A stretch of DNA of 64,000 bases. Origin: CAG-217 sp963605415 (GTDB lineage Bacteria; Bacillota; Clostridia; Oscillospirales; Acutalibacteraceae). Every line of letters begins with the position of its first letter. Position 1 is the first letter of the stretch. Made by a program: the position numbers and the translations under genes. The stretch is from the NCBI GenBank assembly GCA_963605415.1, contig CAVCUL010000010.1, positions 10,339 to 74,338 on the forward strand, written 5' to 3'. Under the pieces are notes generated by a model, which was not told the DNA's origin, made no database searches, and was given only the letters and a program-made list of their open reading frames with translations. Shown here one piece after another: positions 1 to 8,446 of this stretch.

Positions 1-899
1 GGCAGATTTACGGCGCAGATCCCGCCGGTGACCAGCGCGCCGGACAGCAGATAGCGCCAGGAGAACGGCTCGCCCAGCAGCAGGCAGGAGAGCACCACAC
101 CCAGCACCGGGATAAAGGCGTTGTAAATGGCGATCTGCCCCACCGGGTGGTAGCGCAGCAGTTGGTTGTAAAAGGAAAAGCCCACGGCAGACACCGCCAC
201 CAGCGCCGCCAGGATCAGCAGCCCCTTCGGGTGTATACCGGCCGGGTGGGCGCCCATCAGCAGCCCGGCAGGGATCAGCAGTGCGCCGCCCAGGGCCAGG
301 GAGTGGCCGGTAGCCACCAGCGGGTCCATTTTGCGGGTGACCACCCGGGTCAGCAGTCCGCCTGCCATGGCGCACACGCTGCTGCACAGCAGCATACCGT
401 CGCCGGAGAGGGTGAACTGCCCGGCGGTGCTGCCCAGGTTGATGAGCACAATGCCGGAGAACCCCAGTAGGCAGCCGAAAATCGACCGCAGGGTGAGCCG
501 CTCTCGGAACACCACCGCGGCGGCGATAATCAGCAGGAAAGTGCCCAGGCTGTCTAAGATAGACGCCCGGCCGCCGGGGGAGTTGGACACGCCCAGGTAG
601 AAGAAAAAGTAGTGCAGCGCCGTGTTGACCAGGCCAAAGAGCGCCAGCTGCCACCGGGTCTTGCCCCGGGGCACTGCAAAGGAGCGGCCGCACAGCTTGG
701 CTACCGCCAGCACCACCAGTCCGGCCAGCAAGAACCGCGCCCCGGCGAACAGCGCCTTGCCGCCGGTGTCTGTACCCGCAATGCCAAAGTCCGCCAGCCC
801 CAGCTTGATGAGGGGAAAGGCGCAGGCCCAGCTCAGCGCTGCGCTGCCGGCAAACAGGGGCACCCATTTTCGATTTTCAAACACAGAGGCTCGGCCCAT
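1..899 (-). CDS. EamA/DMT-family transporter, 3' end cut by window
   Basis: An open frame starts at ATG 899 (MGRASVFENRKW) and runs off the left edge without a stop, about 299 codons. The protein is almost wholly hydrophobic, with about ten predicted membrane segments in two similar halves, as in the drug/metabolite transporter superfamily (EamA repeats). Typical signs are SWACAFPLIKLGL in the first segment and a GFSGIVLINLG segment closing the first repeat. It should export or exchange a small metabolite at the cytoplasmic membrane; the substrate cannot be read from sequence. It has its own promoter at 955-983 and is divergent from nothing close by. Start confidence is good, family confidence high. 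Confidence 0.85.
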   Translation of the reverse strand, partial: MGRASVFENRKWVPLFAGSAALSWACAFPLIKLGLADFGIAGTDTGGKALFAGARFLLAGLVVLAVAKLCGRSFAVPRGKTRWQLALFGLVNTALHYFFFYLGVSNSPGGRASILDSLGTFLLIIAAAVVFRERLTLRSIFGCLLGFSGIVLINLGSTAGQFTLSGDGMLLCSSVCAMAGGLLTRVVTRKMDPLVATGHSLALGGALLIPAGLLMGAHPAGIHPKGLLILAALVAVSAVGFSFYNQLLRYHPVGQIAIYNAFIPVLGVVLSCLLLGEPFSWRYLLSGALVTGGICAVNL

Positions 900-954
900 T
901 TTGTTCTCCGTTCTCGGCACACCGCCGCAGATCAGTCTTTGTTTTTGCCGGATT

Positions 955-983
955 ATTGTATAATAGCCGCCGCCAAAAGTCAA
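955..983 (-). promoter_or_regulatory. SigA-type promoter of the EamA gene
   Basis: On the reverse strand TTGACT (983-978) and TACAAT (960-955) are separated by 17 bases, about 55 bases before the start codon at 899. Confidence 0.65.
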
Positions 984-1012
984 CAAATGCGCAGAGCTGC
1001 CTGCCGGTGGCG

Positions 1013-1249
1013 TCAGTTATACTTCCGCTCAAACAATTCCTCATAAGTGGTGCCTAAAATCTGCCGAATGTGGCGGATCTCGTCCGGGTAAATATGCCGC
1101 TGCCCCACCTCGATCTTGGCCACGGCGCTGCGGGTAATGTCGCACCCGGCCAGCTGTAATTTGGCGGAGAGCAGCTCCTGGGTCATGCCCTTTTCTTCCC
1201 GAATATGGCGGATATTCCGCCCCATCTGCTTTTCAAATTCAATATTCAT
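1013..1249 (-). CDS. XRE-family transcriptional regulator
   Basis: A 78-residue helix-turn-helix protein (MNIEFEKQMGRNIRHIREEK) consisting of little more than the Cro/C1-type DNA-binding domain: GMTQELLSAKLQLAGCDITRSAVAKIEVGQRHI covers the recognition helices. ATG 1249 is preferred to an in-frame codon at 1279 because AGAGG lies 6-7 bases upstream of it. The gene is divergent from a secreted protein gene at 1381. The intergenic region holds a perfect 22-bp palindrome at 1318-1339 and a matching half-site (10 of 11 bases) at 1260-1270 next to this gene's own ribosome binding site, which suggests that it represses or tunes both genes. That role is inferred. Confidence 0.85.
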   Translation of the reverse strand: MNIEFEKQMGRNIRHIREEKGMTQELLSAKLQLAGCDITRSAVAKIEVGQRHIYPDEIRHIRQILGTTYEELFERKYN

Positions 1250-1285
1250 TGTCAACCTCTTGCACCTATTTAAGAACAATTTGTG

Positions 1286-1314
1286 TTGACTTTATTGTAT
1301 CTTTGTGCTATTCT
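1286..1314 (+). promoter_or_regulatory. Promoter of the secreted Ig-domain protein
   Basis: TTGACT (1286-1291) and TATTCT (1309-1314) are 17 bases apart. The palindrome at 1318-1339 covers the expected transcription start, so a bound repressor would block initiation. Confidence 0.6.
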
Positions 1315-1317
1315 AAG

Positions 1318-1339
1318 ATTGCACCTATATAGGTGCAAT
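1318..1339. promoter_or_regulatory. 22-bp perfect palindrome, candidate XRE operator
   Basis: The core TGCACCTATATAGGTGCA extended by AT on both sides is perfectly self-complementary. A half-site, TTGCACCTATT, recurs at 1260-1270, about 60 bp away and on the other side of the intergenic region. Two related sites flanking divergent starts are what an autoregulating XRE protein would need. Confidence 0.55.
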
Positions 1340-1380
1340 TATGCGGAACCGGCAAGAACAACAGAAAGAAGGAAATGCAA

Positions 1381-2535
1381 ATGAAAAGAAAAATCAGTAT
1401 TCTTTTGGCGCTGATGATGGCTGTCTGTATGGTGGGCGCCGTACAGATCACCGCTTACGCCGCCACTGCGGCCAAGAGCGTGTCGCTGTCTACCACCACT
1501 TATACCTACGACGGCAAGGTGAAGAAGCCCAAGGTGACCGCCAAGGACAAGAAAGGCAAAAAGATCGCCGCCAAGTATTACACGGTCAAGTACCCCTCCG
1601 GTAGAAAAAAAGTGGGTACTTATACGGTCAAGGTCACATTTAAGGGCAAGTACAAGGGCACCAAGAGCGCCAGCTTTAAGATCGTGCCCCGGGGGACTTC
1701 CGTTTCTTCCGTGGCCGCCGGTAAAAAGTCCTTTACCGTCAAGTGGAAAAAGCAGGCCACCCAAACCACCGGCTACCAGGTGCAGTATGCGGAGAACAGC
1801 AGCTTCAAATCCGCTGCCAGCAAGACCGTCAGCAAGAATTCTACCACCTCGCTAAAGGTAAACGGCAAACCCATAAAAAAATACTATGTGCGGGTGCGCA
1901 CCTATAAGAAAGTGGGCAAGACCAACTATTACAGCAGCTGGTCAAAGGCTTCCTCCGTCACCACCAAAACCGGGCTGAGCCTGAACGCCTATAAAATCAC
2001 CCTGTTTAACGGTGAGGGTTACACCTTAAAGTGCACCGGCACGGACAAAAAGATCACCTGGCAGACCAGCGATCCGACCGTGGCGGTGGTGAACCGCTCC
2101 GGCAAGATCAGCGCCATCGGCTCCGGCCAGTGCACCATTACGGCCAAAACCGCAGACGACCGGATCAGCTGCAAGGTAACCGTGCCGGAGTATTACCCGG
2201 AGAATTACAATGTGCCGGACTTTGGCGCATACTTTAATGTGCCGCTGATTGACTATTACAATAACAAAGACACGGACATTGTGGACTGCGTTTATTCCTA
2301 TGACGCTGTGGTACGCCAAAATGCCGACTGGCTGAATGATTATTACGATATATTGCAGGATTACGGATATGAATTTTATATGGAACAAGATAAACGGGAT
2401 GAAGAGGGGATGTATTATTACTCGTTTATAAATGATAATACAAATGACCTGGTCGTGATTTCGCTAGAATTTCCAAATTCTTATAACACACCCTCCTACA
2501 TTGCAGTGCTATATACCAACACCACCGGATATTGA
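1381..2535 (+). CDS. Secreted protein with Ig-like, FN3-like and BIG2-like domains
   Basis: 384 residues. A signal peptide (MKRKISILLALMMAVCMVGA) ends near residue 30. Three beta domains follow: a Lys-rich Ig-like repeat around 35-105 with YTYDGKVKKPKVTAKDKKGK and GTYTVKVTFKGKYKGT, a fibronectin-III-like domain around 107-205 (YYVRVRTYKKVGKTNYYSSWS), and a BIG2-like domain around 210-280 (ITWQTSDPTVAVVNRSGKI). The last 100 residues are Tyr/Asp/Asn-rich and unrecognised. No sortase motif or membrane tail is present, so it is probably released or loosely held on the wall. ATG 1381 is chosen because AAGAAGG sits 8 bases upstream; an upstream GTG would remove the leading signal peptide. Divergent XRE gene probably regulates it. 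Confidence 0.8.
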   Translation: MKRKISILLALMMAVCMVGAVQITAYAATAAKSVSLSTTTYTYDGKVKKPKVTAKDKKGKKIAAKYYTVKYPSGRKKVGTYTVKVTFKGKYKGTKSASFKIVPRGTSVSSVAAGKKSFTVKWKKQATQTTGYQVQYAENSSFKSAASKTVSKNSTTSLKVNGKPIKKYYVRVRTYKKVGKTNYYSSWSKASSVTTKTGLSLNAYKITLFNGEGYTLKCTGTDKKITWQTSDPTVAVVNRSGKISAIGSGQCTITAKTADDRISCKVTVPEYYPENYNVPDFGAYFNVPLIDYYNNKDTDIVDCVYSYDAVVRQNADWLNDYYDILQDYGYEFYMEQDKRDEEGMYYYSFINDNTNDLVVISLEFPNSYNTPSYIAVLYTNTTGY

Positions 2536-2548
2536 TACCGGCTCTTGC

Positions 2549-2585
2549 GCCCCTTTGCACACAGTTGTGCAAGGGGGCTTTTCCT
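2549..2585 (+). terminator. Intrinsic terminator
   Basis: GCCCCTTTGCAC (2549-2560) pairs with GTGCAAGGGGGC (2567-2578), one G-T pair, followed by a T-rich tract. Confidence 0.75.
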
Positions 2586-2614
2586 TTTTGTGCAGCGGGC
2601 GCTTTTTATTGCAT

Positions 2615-2643
2615 TTTCAGCCGGGGTATGGTAGAGTTATAAT
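2615..2643 (+). promoter_or_regulatory. Candidate promoter of the rhamnose operon
   Basis: TTTCAG (2615-2620) and a perfect TATAAT (2638-2643) are 17 bases apart, 47 bases before rfbA. The -35 match is weak. Confidence 0.45.
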
Positions 2644-2689
2644 AGGTATATAAAATAGACAGACGGCGCGGGCCGGGAAGGGGAATGGC

Positions 2690-3577
2690 ATGAAAGGTAT
2701 AATTTTGGCAGGGGGCAGCGGCACCCGGTTGTATCCGCTGACCCAGATCACCTCCAAGCAGCTGCTGCCGGTGTATGACAAGCCCATGATCTATTATCCG
2801 CTGACCACGCTGATGCTGGCGGGGGTGCGGGATATTCTCATTATCAGCACGCCCCGGGATCTGCCCCGCTTTCAGTCCCTCTTAGGGGACGGCGCCCGGT
2901 TCGGGCTGCGGCTCAGCTACAAGGAGCAGCCCTCCCCGGACGGGCTGGCCCAGGCCTTTATCCTGGGTGCGGACTTTATCGGCGACGACTGCTGCTGTAT
3001 GGTGCTGGGGGACAATATCTTCTATGGCGCCGGGCTGCGGCGGCTGCTGCAAAGCGCGGTGGAGAACGCAGAGCAAAATCACCGGGCCACCGTGTTCGGC
3101 TATCATGTGGAGGACCCGGGGCGCTTTGGTATTGTGGAGTTCGACCGGGAGAACCGGGTGGTGTCGCTGGAGGAAAAACCGGCGGTGCCCAAGAGCAATT
3201 ACGCGGTCACCGGGCTGTATTTCTATGACAATCGGTGCGTGGAGTACGCAGGGGGACTGACCCCCTCCGCCCGGGGCGAGCTGGAGATCACCGATCTGAA
3301 CCGGCTGTACTTGCAGGCGGGGGATTTAGATGTAAAGCTGCTGGGGCGGGGCTACGCCTGGCTGGATACCGGCACCACGGACAGCCTGTTGGAGGCCGGC
3401 AACTTTGTGCGCACCATTCAGCACCAACAGGGGTTGGAGATCTCCTCCCCGGAGGAAGTGGCCTACATTAACGGCTGGATCACCGCCGATGATCTGGCGG
3501 CAGCGGCCAAGACCTACGGCAAATCCGCATACGGCGCCTACTTGCAGGCGGTGGTGCGGGGCGAAATGCAATACTGA
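2690..3577 (+). CDS. rfbA: Glucose-1-phosphate thymidylyltransferase
   Basis: 295 residues, the normal length of RmlA. It joins dTTP and glucose 1-phosphate to dTDP-glucose, first step of dTDP-L-rhamnose synthesis in the cytoplasm. The nucleotidyltransferase signature MKGIILAGGSGTRLYPLT opens the protein, with KQLLPVYDKPMIYYPL (substrate loop), LGDNIFYG, and GYAWLDTGTTDSLLEA near the C-terminus, all diagnostic. AAGGGG lies 7 bases before the ATG. First gene of an uninterrupted operon rfbA-rfbB-rfbD-rfbC, spaced 9 bases from rfbB. The rhamnose product would go to wall or capsular polysaccharide; no glycosyltransferase is in the window. Confidence 0.97.
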   Translation: MKGIILAGGSGTRLYPLTQITSKQLLPVYDKPMIYYPLTTLMLAGVRDILIISTPRDLPRFQSLLGDGARFGLRLSYKEQPSPDGLAQAFILGADFIGDDCCCMVLGDNIFYGAGLRRLLQSAVENAEQNHRATVFGYHVEDPGRFGIVEFDRENRVVSLEEKPAVPKSNYAVTGLYFYDNRCVEYAGGLTPSARGELEITDLNRLYLQAGDLDVKLLGRGYAWLDTGTTDSLLEAGNFVRTIQHQQGLEISSPEEVAYINGWITADDLAAAAKTYGKSAYGAYLQAVVRGEMQY

Positions 3578-3586
3578 GGTGCGAGG

Positions 3587-4615
3587 ATGACTGTACTTGT
3601 GACCGGCGGCGCCGGATTTATCGGCGCCAACTTTATATTCTACCAACTGGCCCACCACCCGGAGGATCGGGTGGTCTGCCTGGACAAGCTGACTTATGCA
3701 GGCAATTTGGAGACCCTGGCGGATGTGATGGAGAACCCCAACTTCCGCTTTGTGCAGGGGGATATTGCCGATGAGCAGGCGGTGGAGCGCCTGTTTTTGC
3801 AGGAGAAGCCGGACTATGTGGTGAACTTTGCGGCAGAGAGCCATGTGGACCGCTCCATTACCCAGCCGGACCTGTTCTTAAAGACCAATGTGCTGGGCAC
3901 CGGGGTGCTGCTGGACGCTTGCCGCCGCCACGGGATCACCCGGTATCACCAGGTGTCTACCGACGAGGTGTACGGCGACCTGCCCCTGGATCGGCCGGAT
4001 CTGTTCTTTACGGAAGAAACGCCCATCCACACCTCCAGCCCCTATTCTGCCTCCAAGGCGGGGGCGGATCTGCTGGTGCTGGCCTACGCCCGCACCTACG
4101 GTTTGCCGGTCACGGTGAGCCGGTGCTCCAACAACTACGGCCCCTATCACTTCCCGGAGAAGCTGATCCCCTTGATGATCACCCGGGCGCTGGCGGACCA
4201 AAGCCTGCCGGTGTACGGCACCGGCGAGAATGTGCGGGACTGGCTGTATGTGGAGGACCACTGCGCCGCCATTGACCTGATCCTGCGCCGGGGCACGGCG
4301 GGAGAAGTGTATAACATCGGCGGGCACAACGAGCGCACCAATTTGCAGGTGGTGCAGGCGGTGCTGGCCGCTTTGGACAAGCCGGAAAGTCTGATCACTT
4401 TCGTCACCGATCGGCCGGGCCACGATCGGCGCTATGCCATTGATCCTACCAAGATCCACCGGGAGCTGGGCTGGCAGCCGGAGACGGATTTTGACACCGG
4501 CCTGCGCCGCACGGTGGAGTGGTATTTGACCCACCGGGACTGGTGGAGCCACATTCTCAGCGGCGAATATCAAACTTATTTTCAGACCATGTACAGAGAG
4601 CGGTTAGGCGAATAA
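3587..4615 (+). CDS. rfbB: dTDP-glucose 4,6-dehydratase
   Basis: 342 residues. An extended short-chain dehydrogenase that converts dTDP-glucose into dTDP-4-keto-6-deoxyglucose with bound NAD. The Rossmann motif TGGAGFIGANFI is at residues 6-17; the dehydratase signature STDEVYG and the catalytic YSASK follow near residues 125 and 155; RCSNNYGPYHFPEKLIPL is the usual RmlB substrate segment. It lies between rfbA and rfbD, ending directly against the rfbD start codon (TAAATG), so translation is probably coupled. No unusual residues seen. Confidence 0.97.
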   Translation: MTVLVTGGAGFIGANFIFYQLAHHPEDRVVCLDKLTYAGNLETLADVMENPNFRFVQGDIADEQAVERLFLQEKPDYVVNFAAESHVDRSITQPDLFLKTNVLGTGVLLDACRRHGITRYHQVSTDEVYGDLPLDRPDLFFTEETPIHTSSPYSASKAGADLLVLAYARTYGLPVTVSRCSNNYGPYHFPEKLIPLMITRALADQSLPVYGTGENVRDWLYVEDHCAAIDLILRRGTAGEVYNIGGHNERTNLQVVQAVLAALDKPESLITFVTDRPGHDRRYAIDPTKIHRELGWQPETDFDTGLRRTVEWYLTHRDWWSHILSGEYQTYFQTMYRERLGE

Positions 4616-5470
4616 ATGCGAATTTTAGTAACAGGGGGCAGCGGCCAGCTGGGCACGGATGTGGCGCAGGCAGCCACGGCCAAGGGCTGGCAGGTATGGG
4701 CCCCCGACCATACGGAACTGAATATTACCCGCCCGGCACGGGTAGAGGCTGCCATTGGCGACTATCGCCCGGACTGGGTGGTGCACTGCGCTGCCTACAC
4801 GGCGGTGGACCGGGCAGAGACGGAGGAAGAACTTTGTATGGCCGTCAATGCAGGGGGCACGGACTATGTGGCCCACGCCTGCGCGGCAGCGGGCTGCGGG
4901 CTGCTGTACCCGTCTACGGATTATGTGTTTGACGGCAGCGGCACGGCGCCCCACCCGGTGACGGAGACCCCGGCGCCCCTGAATGTGTACGGCCGCAGCA
5001 AGCTGCTGGGCGAGCAGGCGGCACAGGCGGTGCCCCGCCACGCCATCTTGCGGATCAGCTGGGTGTTTGGCCTCTGCGGCAACAATTTTGTAAAGACCAT
5101 GCTACGCCTGGCAGAGAGCCGCAACCGCCTGTCGGTGGTGGACGATCAGATCGGCTGTCCCACTTATACGGCGGACTTGGCACAGCTGATCTGCCAAATG
5201 GTAGAGCAGAACGCACAGGGTGTATTCCACGCCACCGGCAGCGGCCAACCGGTGAGTTGGTACGACTTTGCCCGGCGGATTTTTGATCTTACCGGCAAAG
5301 AAATCGAATTGGAGCCGATCCCCACCGCGGCGTACCCCACGGCGGCCCGGCGGCCGCTGAACAGTCGGCTGGATTGCAGCGCCTTGGCGGCAGCGGGCCT
5401 GACCCCCTTGCCGGCGTGGCAAGACGCGCTGGGGCGGTATTTACAGGCATTGGAGGAAGAAAAGGCATGA
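4616..5470 (+). CDS. rfbD: dTDP-4-dehydrorhamnose reductase
   Basis: 284 residues. Carries out the last step, reducing dTDP-4-keto-L-rhamnose to dTDP-L-rhamnose with NAD(P)H. Motifs are the N-terminal Rossmann GGSGQLGTDV, the STDYVFDG segment and the catalytic YGRSKLLGE. It comes before rfbC in gene order although it acts after it, which is common. The start codon abuts the rfbB stop and the stop overlaps the rfbC start (ATGA), so the three genes are likely translated together. Confidence 0.95.
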   Translation: MRILVTGGSGQLGTDVAQAATAKGWQVWAPDHTELNITRPARVEAAIGDYRPDWVVHCAAYTAVDRAETEEELCMAVNAGGTDYVAHACAAAGCGLLYPSTDYVFDGSGTAPHPVTETPAPLNVYGRSKLLGEQAAQAVPRHAILRISWVFGLCGNNFVKTMLRLAESRNRLSVVDDQIGCPTYTADLAQLICQMVEQNAQGVFHATGSGQPVSWYDFARRIFDLTGKEIELEPIPTAAYPTAARRPLNSRLDCSALAAAGLTPLPAWQDALGRYLQALEEEKA

Positions 5471-6012
5471 TCCAAATGCAGGCACAGCAAAATGTGGGCG
5501 GCATTGCCGGGCTGGCAGTGCTCACCCCTACGGTGCACGGCGACGACCGTGGCTATTTTATGGAGACCTACAATCAGCGGGATATGGAGGCTCTGGGCTT
5601 TCATTATGATTTTGTGCAGGACAACCAGTCCGGCAGCACCTACGGCGTGCTGCGGGGGCTGCACCGCCAGCTGCGCTACCCCCAGACCAAGCTGGTGCGG
5701 GTGGTCAGCGGCACGGTGTTTGATGTGGCGGTGGACCTGCGCCCGGGCAGCGATACCTATTTGCAGTGGCACGGCGAGGTGCTCTCTGCGGAGAACAAAA
5801 AGCAGTTTTTGATCCCCGCCGGGTTTGCCCACGGCTTTTTGGTGCTGTCCCAGCGGGCGGAATTTTGCTACAAGGTGACGGACTTTTTCCACCCGGACGA
5901 TGAGGGCGGCATTCCCTGGGACGATCCCAAGATCGGCGTGGAGTGGCCCATTCCACCGGGTATGACCTTGCAGCTCAGCGAAAAAGACAAGCATTGGGAG
6001 TATTTGAAGTAA
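5467..6012 (+). CDS. rfbC: dTDP-4-dehydrorhamnose 3,5-epimerase
   Basis: 181 residues, a single RmlC cupin. It epimerises C3 and C5 of dTDP-4-keto-6-deoxyglucose. Seen are DDRGYFMETYN near residue 28, GVLRGLHRQ with the catalytic His near residue 60, the substrate strand KLVRVVSGTVFDVAVDLR, and FLIPAGFAHGF. The reading frame is open further upstream, but ATG 5467 overlaps the rfbD stop and has GGAGG 10 bases before it, so it is chosen. The stop overlaps the next gene (TAATG). Confidence 0.95.
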   Translation: MIQMQAQQNVGGIAGLAVLTPTVHGDDRGYFMETYNQRDMEALGFHYDFVQDNQSGSTYGVLRGLHRQLRYPQTKLVRVVSGTVFDVAVDLRPGSDTYLQWHGEVLSAENKKQFLIPAGFAHGFLVLSQRAEFCYKVTDFFHPDDEGGIPWDDPKIGVEWPIPPGMTLQLSEKDKHWEYLK

Positions 6013-6437
6013 TGGAATTTACCCACGCATTTTATGACGCTCTGCCCCCGGAGGCCGCGGCCATTCGCCAGGCGGTTTTTGTGGAGGAGCAGGGCTTTCA
6101 GGAGGAATTTGACGCCATTGACCGCCACGCGCTGCACCTGCTGCTGTTTGCAGACGGCCGGCCGGTGGGCACCCTGCGTGCCTTTACGGAGGACGGCGGC
6201 ACCCGCTGGCATATCGGCCGGGTGGCGGTGATCCAGTCTGCCCGCCAGTTGCACCTGGGGCGGCGAATGATGGATTTGGCAGAGGCGGAACTGCGCCGCC
6301 GGGGGGCTGCGGGCATTGAGGTGTCTGCCCAGTGCCGGGTGCAGCCTTTTTATGAGAAGTGCGGCTTTGCCCCGGTGGGGGAGGTCTATTTGGACGAGTT
6401 TTGCCCCCACATTCGTATGGTCAAAGCATTGCAATAA
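6012..6437 (+). CDS. GNAT-family N-acetyltransferase
   Basis: 141 residues of the small ElaA/YjcF-like GNAT type. The acetyl-CoA fold shows as RQAVFVEEQGF in the first helix, HIGRVAVIQSARQLHLGRRMM with a variant pyrophosphate-binding loop near residues 74-94, and the C-terminal VQPFYEKCGFAPVGEVY. The acceptor is unknown. Its start overlaps the rfbC stop (TAATG), so it is the last gene of the rhamnose operon by position, though it need not act in rhamnose synthesis. A terminator follows. Confidence 0.88.
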   Translation: MEFTHAFYDALPPEAAAIRQAVFVEEQGFQEEFDAIDRHALHLLLFADGRPVGTLRAFTEDGGTRWHIGRVAVIQSARQLHLGRRMMDLAEAELRRRGAAGIEVSAQCRVQPFYEKCGFAPVGEVYLDEFCPHIRMVKALQ

Positions 6438-6445
6438 AAAACAGC

Positions 6446-6475
6446 GCCGTCGGGCAATCACCGGCGGCTTTTTTT
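6446..6475 (+). terminator. Intrinsic terminator of the rhamnose operon
   Basis: GCCGTCGG (6446-6453) pairs with CCGGCGGC (6461-6468), followed by seven T residues. Confidence 0.75.
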
Positions 6476-6487
6476 GAGGTGAACGGT

Positions 6488-7795
6488 ATGAAAAAGACAC
6501 TTGCGCCCACCCCGCCTATGGGGTGGAACAGCTGGGACTGCTACGGTGCCGGCGTAACGGAGGAAGAGCTGCGGGAGAACGCCCGCTTTATGGCGGCGCA
6601 CCTGCTGCCCTATGGGTGGAACACCCTGGTGTGCGACATTCAGTGGTACGAGCCGCAGGCAAAGGGCAATGAATATAACAATTTTGCCCCGGTTTGTATG
6701 GACGACTACGGCCGTCTGTTACCGGCGGAGAACCGCTTTCCCAGCGCAGCCGGGGGCAAGGGCTTTGGCCCCATTGCGGACTATTGCCACTCTCTGGGCC
6801 TGCGCTTTGGTATTCATATTATGCGGGGCATTCCCCGCCAGGCGGTGCACCGGGACACCCCCATTTTGGGCACGGAGTTTACCGCCCGGGACGCGGCCCA
6901 TCATTTCTCCGTCTGCGCCTGGAACACGGATATGTACGGTATGCGGGACAATGCCGCCACCCAGGCGTACTATGACTCCATTTGTCGGTTGTATGCCGAC
7001 TGGGGCGTGGATTTTATGAAGTGCGACGATATTTGCGTGACGGAATTTCGCAAGTGGGACGATCCGTATAACGCCCGCCACGAGGTGGAAATGCTCCACC
7101 GCAGCTTGCAAAATTGCGGGCGGGAGGTGGTGCTGTCCCTCTCTCCCGGCCCGGCGGATATTGCCAATTTGTCCCACCTGCGCCGCCACGCCCAAATGTG
7201 GCGGATGACCGGCGATTTTTGGGACCGGTGGGACAAGCTGCACGATATGTTTGACCGGTGCAAGACCTGGGAGGGCGTGCCCGGTCCCGGCTGCTGGCCG
7301 GATTGCGATATGCTGCCGGTGGGTCGCCTGTGCAAGGACGCCCCCTATCACGGCGCGCAAAACCGTATGAGCAATTTCACCCCGGACGAGGTGCGCACCA
7401 TGTTCACCCTGTGGGGCATTTTCCGCAGTCCGCTGTTTTTGGGCGGCAATCTGCCGGAGCTGCCCGCCGATGTGCTGGCTATGCTGACCAATCAAGAGTA
7501 TCTGCAAATGCACGCCGCCTCTTACGGCGCCCGAGAATTGCTGCGGCGAGAGACCAACGGCCGGGGCACCATTCAGTGGGTGGCCTGCGGCAGGGGCTGC
7601 AAGTACGCCGCCCTGTTTAATACCCAGGATCGCCCGGCCCGGCAAACCCTGGATCTCACTGCCCTGCACCTGCCGGATACCCCCTGCGCCCTGACGGAGA
7701 TCTGGTCCGGCCACCGGCTGGGCACCTTCAAAAACCGCTTCTCCGCCACCGTCCCCGCCCACGGCACCCTCTTGCTCCACATAACGGCAGAGTGA
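6488..7795 (+). CDS. GH27 alpha-galactosidase
   Basis: 435 residues without a signal peptide, so probably cytoplasmic. Family GH27 hydrolases release alpha-linked galactose. The N-terminal TPPMGWNSWDCYGAG is the clan-D signature; the nucleophile Asp lies in DFMKCDDICV near residue 180, and the acid/base region in MWRMTGDFWDRWD near 240; GCWPDCDMLPVG follows. The C-terminal 90 residues fit the usual beta-sandwich. ATG 6488 has GAGGTG 7 bases upstream, overlapping the tail of the preceding terminator. The gene stands alone between two terminators; no transporter for galactosides is adjacent. GH36 or beta-L-arabinopyranosidase specificity cannot be excluded within GH27. Confidence 0.92.
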   Translation: MKKTLAPTPPMGWNSWDCYGAGVTEEELRENARFMAAHLLPYGWNTLVCDIQWYEPQAKGNEYNNFAPVCMDDYGRLLPAENRFPSAAGGKGFGPIADYCHSLGLRFGIHIMRGIPRQAVHRDTPILGTEFTARDAAHHFSVCAWNTDMYGMRDNAATQAYYDSICRLYADWGVDFMKCDDICVTEFRKWDDPYNARHEVEMLHRSLQNCGREVVLSLSPGPADIANLSHLRRHAQMWRMTGDFWDRWDKLHDMFDRCKTWEGVPGPGCWPDCDMLPVGRLCKDAPYHGAQNRMSNFTPDEVRTMFTLWGIFRSPLFLGGNLPELPADVLAMLTNQEYLQMHAASYGARELLRRETNGRGTIQWVACGRGCKYAALFNTQDRPARQTLDLTALHLPDTPCALTEIWSGHRLGTFKNRFSATVPAHGTLLLHITAE

Positions 7796-7813
7796 TTGTA
7801 AAATGCAAATCGA

Positions 7814-7848
7814 CCCGGGAACGCCTGTGTGTGCGTTCCCGGGGTTTT
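7814..7848 (+). terminator. Intrinsic terminator
   Basis: CCCGGGAACGC (7814-7824) pairs perfectly with GCGTTCCCGGG (7833-7843), followed by TTTT. Confidence 0.8.
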
Positions 7849-7958
7849 ATGGATAATATATAATATTTATTTACATTCGATTACGGTTATGATATAATGT
7901 AATCAGAAAGCATTGTGCAGAATATCAAAATTCGGTGAAACATTTTGGAGGTACGGTT

Positions 7959-8381
7959 ATGTATAAAGTCGTGGCGATGAAAATGGCGGATATTTTGTCC
8001 GTGGCGGTTTCGATTTTTGCGGCGGTGACGGCTTATACCGTTGGGGTGGAGAAGTGGCGCAGTTTGCAAGGCTTCTTCCTGGGGCTGGCGTTGTGGCTGG
8101 TGGCTCTGGCACTGATGGTCGGTGCGCGGGTGCTGGAACGAACAATGGACGATGGCCGGGCAGTTCACATCAAGTTGACCTACTTTCTCAACAGCGTTGC
8201 GCTGGCTTTTATCTTGCCGTTGGGGGCACTGCTGCCCTTTATGGGCGAATTCCGCTGGCAAGACGATGTGCCGCTGTACGCCATTGACCTATACACCTGG
8301 CGCAACTACGGACTGATCTTTACCGGCGTAGCGGTTGTGATCTTTGCCGTATGGTGGTTGGTGCAGCGCCGGAAAAAATAA
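7959..8381 (+). CDS. Small four-helix membrane protein, function unknown
   Basis: 140 residues with four predicted membrane helices: around 7-28, 37-58, 76-98 and 115-134, ending in the basic tail QRRKK. No catalytic motif or family is recognised. ATG 7959 is preferred to an in-frame ATG at 7935 because GGAGG ends 7 bases before it. It is a single gene facing the ABC-F gene, with a shared bidirectional terminator between them. Confidence 0.65.
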   Translation: MYKVVAMKMADILSVAVSIFAAVTAYTVGVEKWRSLQGFFLGLALWLVALALMVGARVLERTMDDGRAVHIKLTYFLNSVALAFILPLGALLPFMGEFRWQDDVPLYAIDLYTWRNYGLIFTGVAVVIFAVWWLVQRRKK

Positions 8382-8391
8382 TATAGAACAG

Positions 8392-8430
8392 AAAAAACAG
8401 GAACGCAGATCCATGCGTTCCTGTTCTTTT
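8392..8430. terminator. Bidirectional terminator
   Basis: AACAGGAACGC (8396-8406) pairs with GCGTTCCTGTT (8415-8425), with A-rich and T-rich flanks, between convergent genes. Confidence 0.75.
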
Positions 8431-8446
8431 ATGCTATGCGTTTTGC

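Noticed and set aside
6719..7780. Long reverse frame inside the GH27 gene
   Set aside because: The GH27 motifs are on the forward strand; this frame has no start signal or domain.
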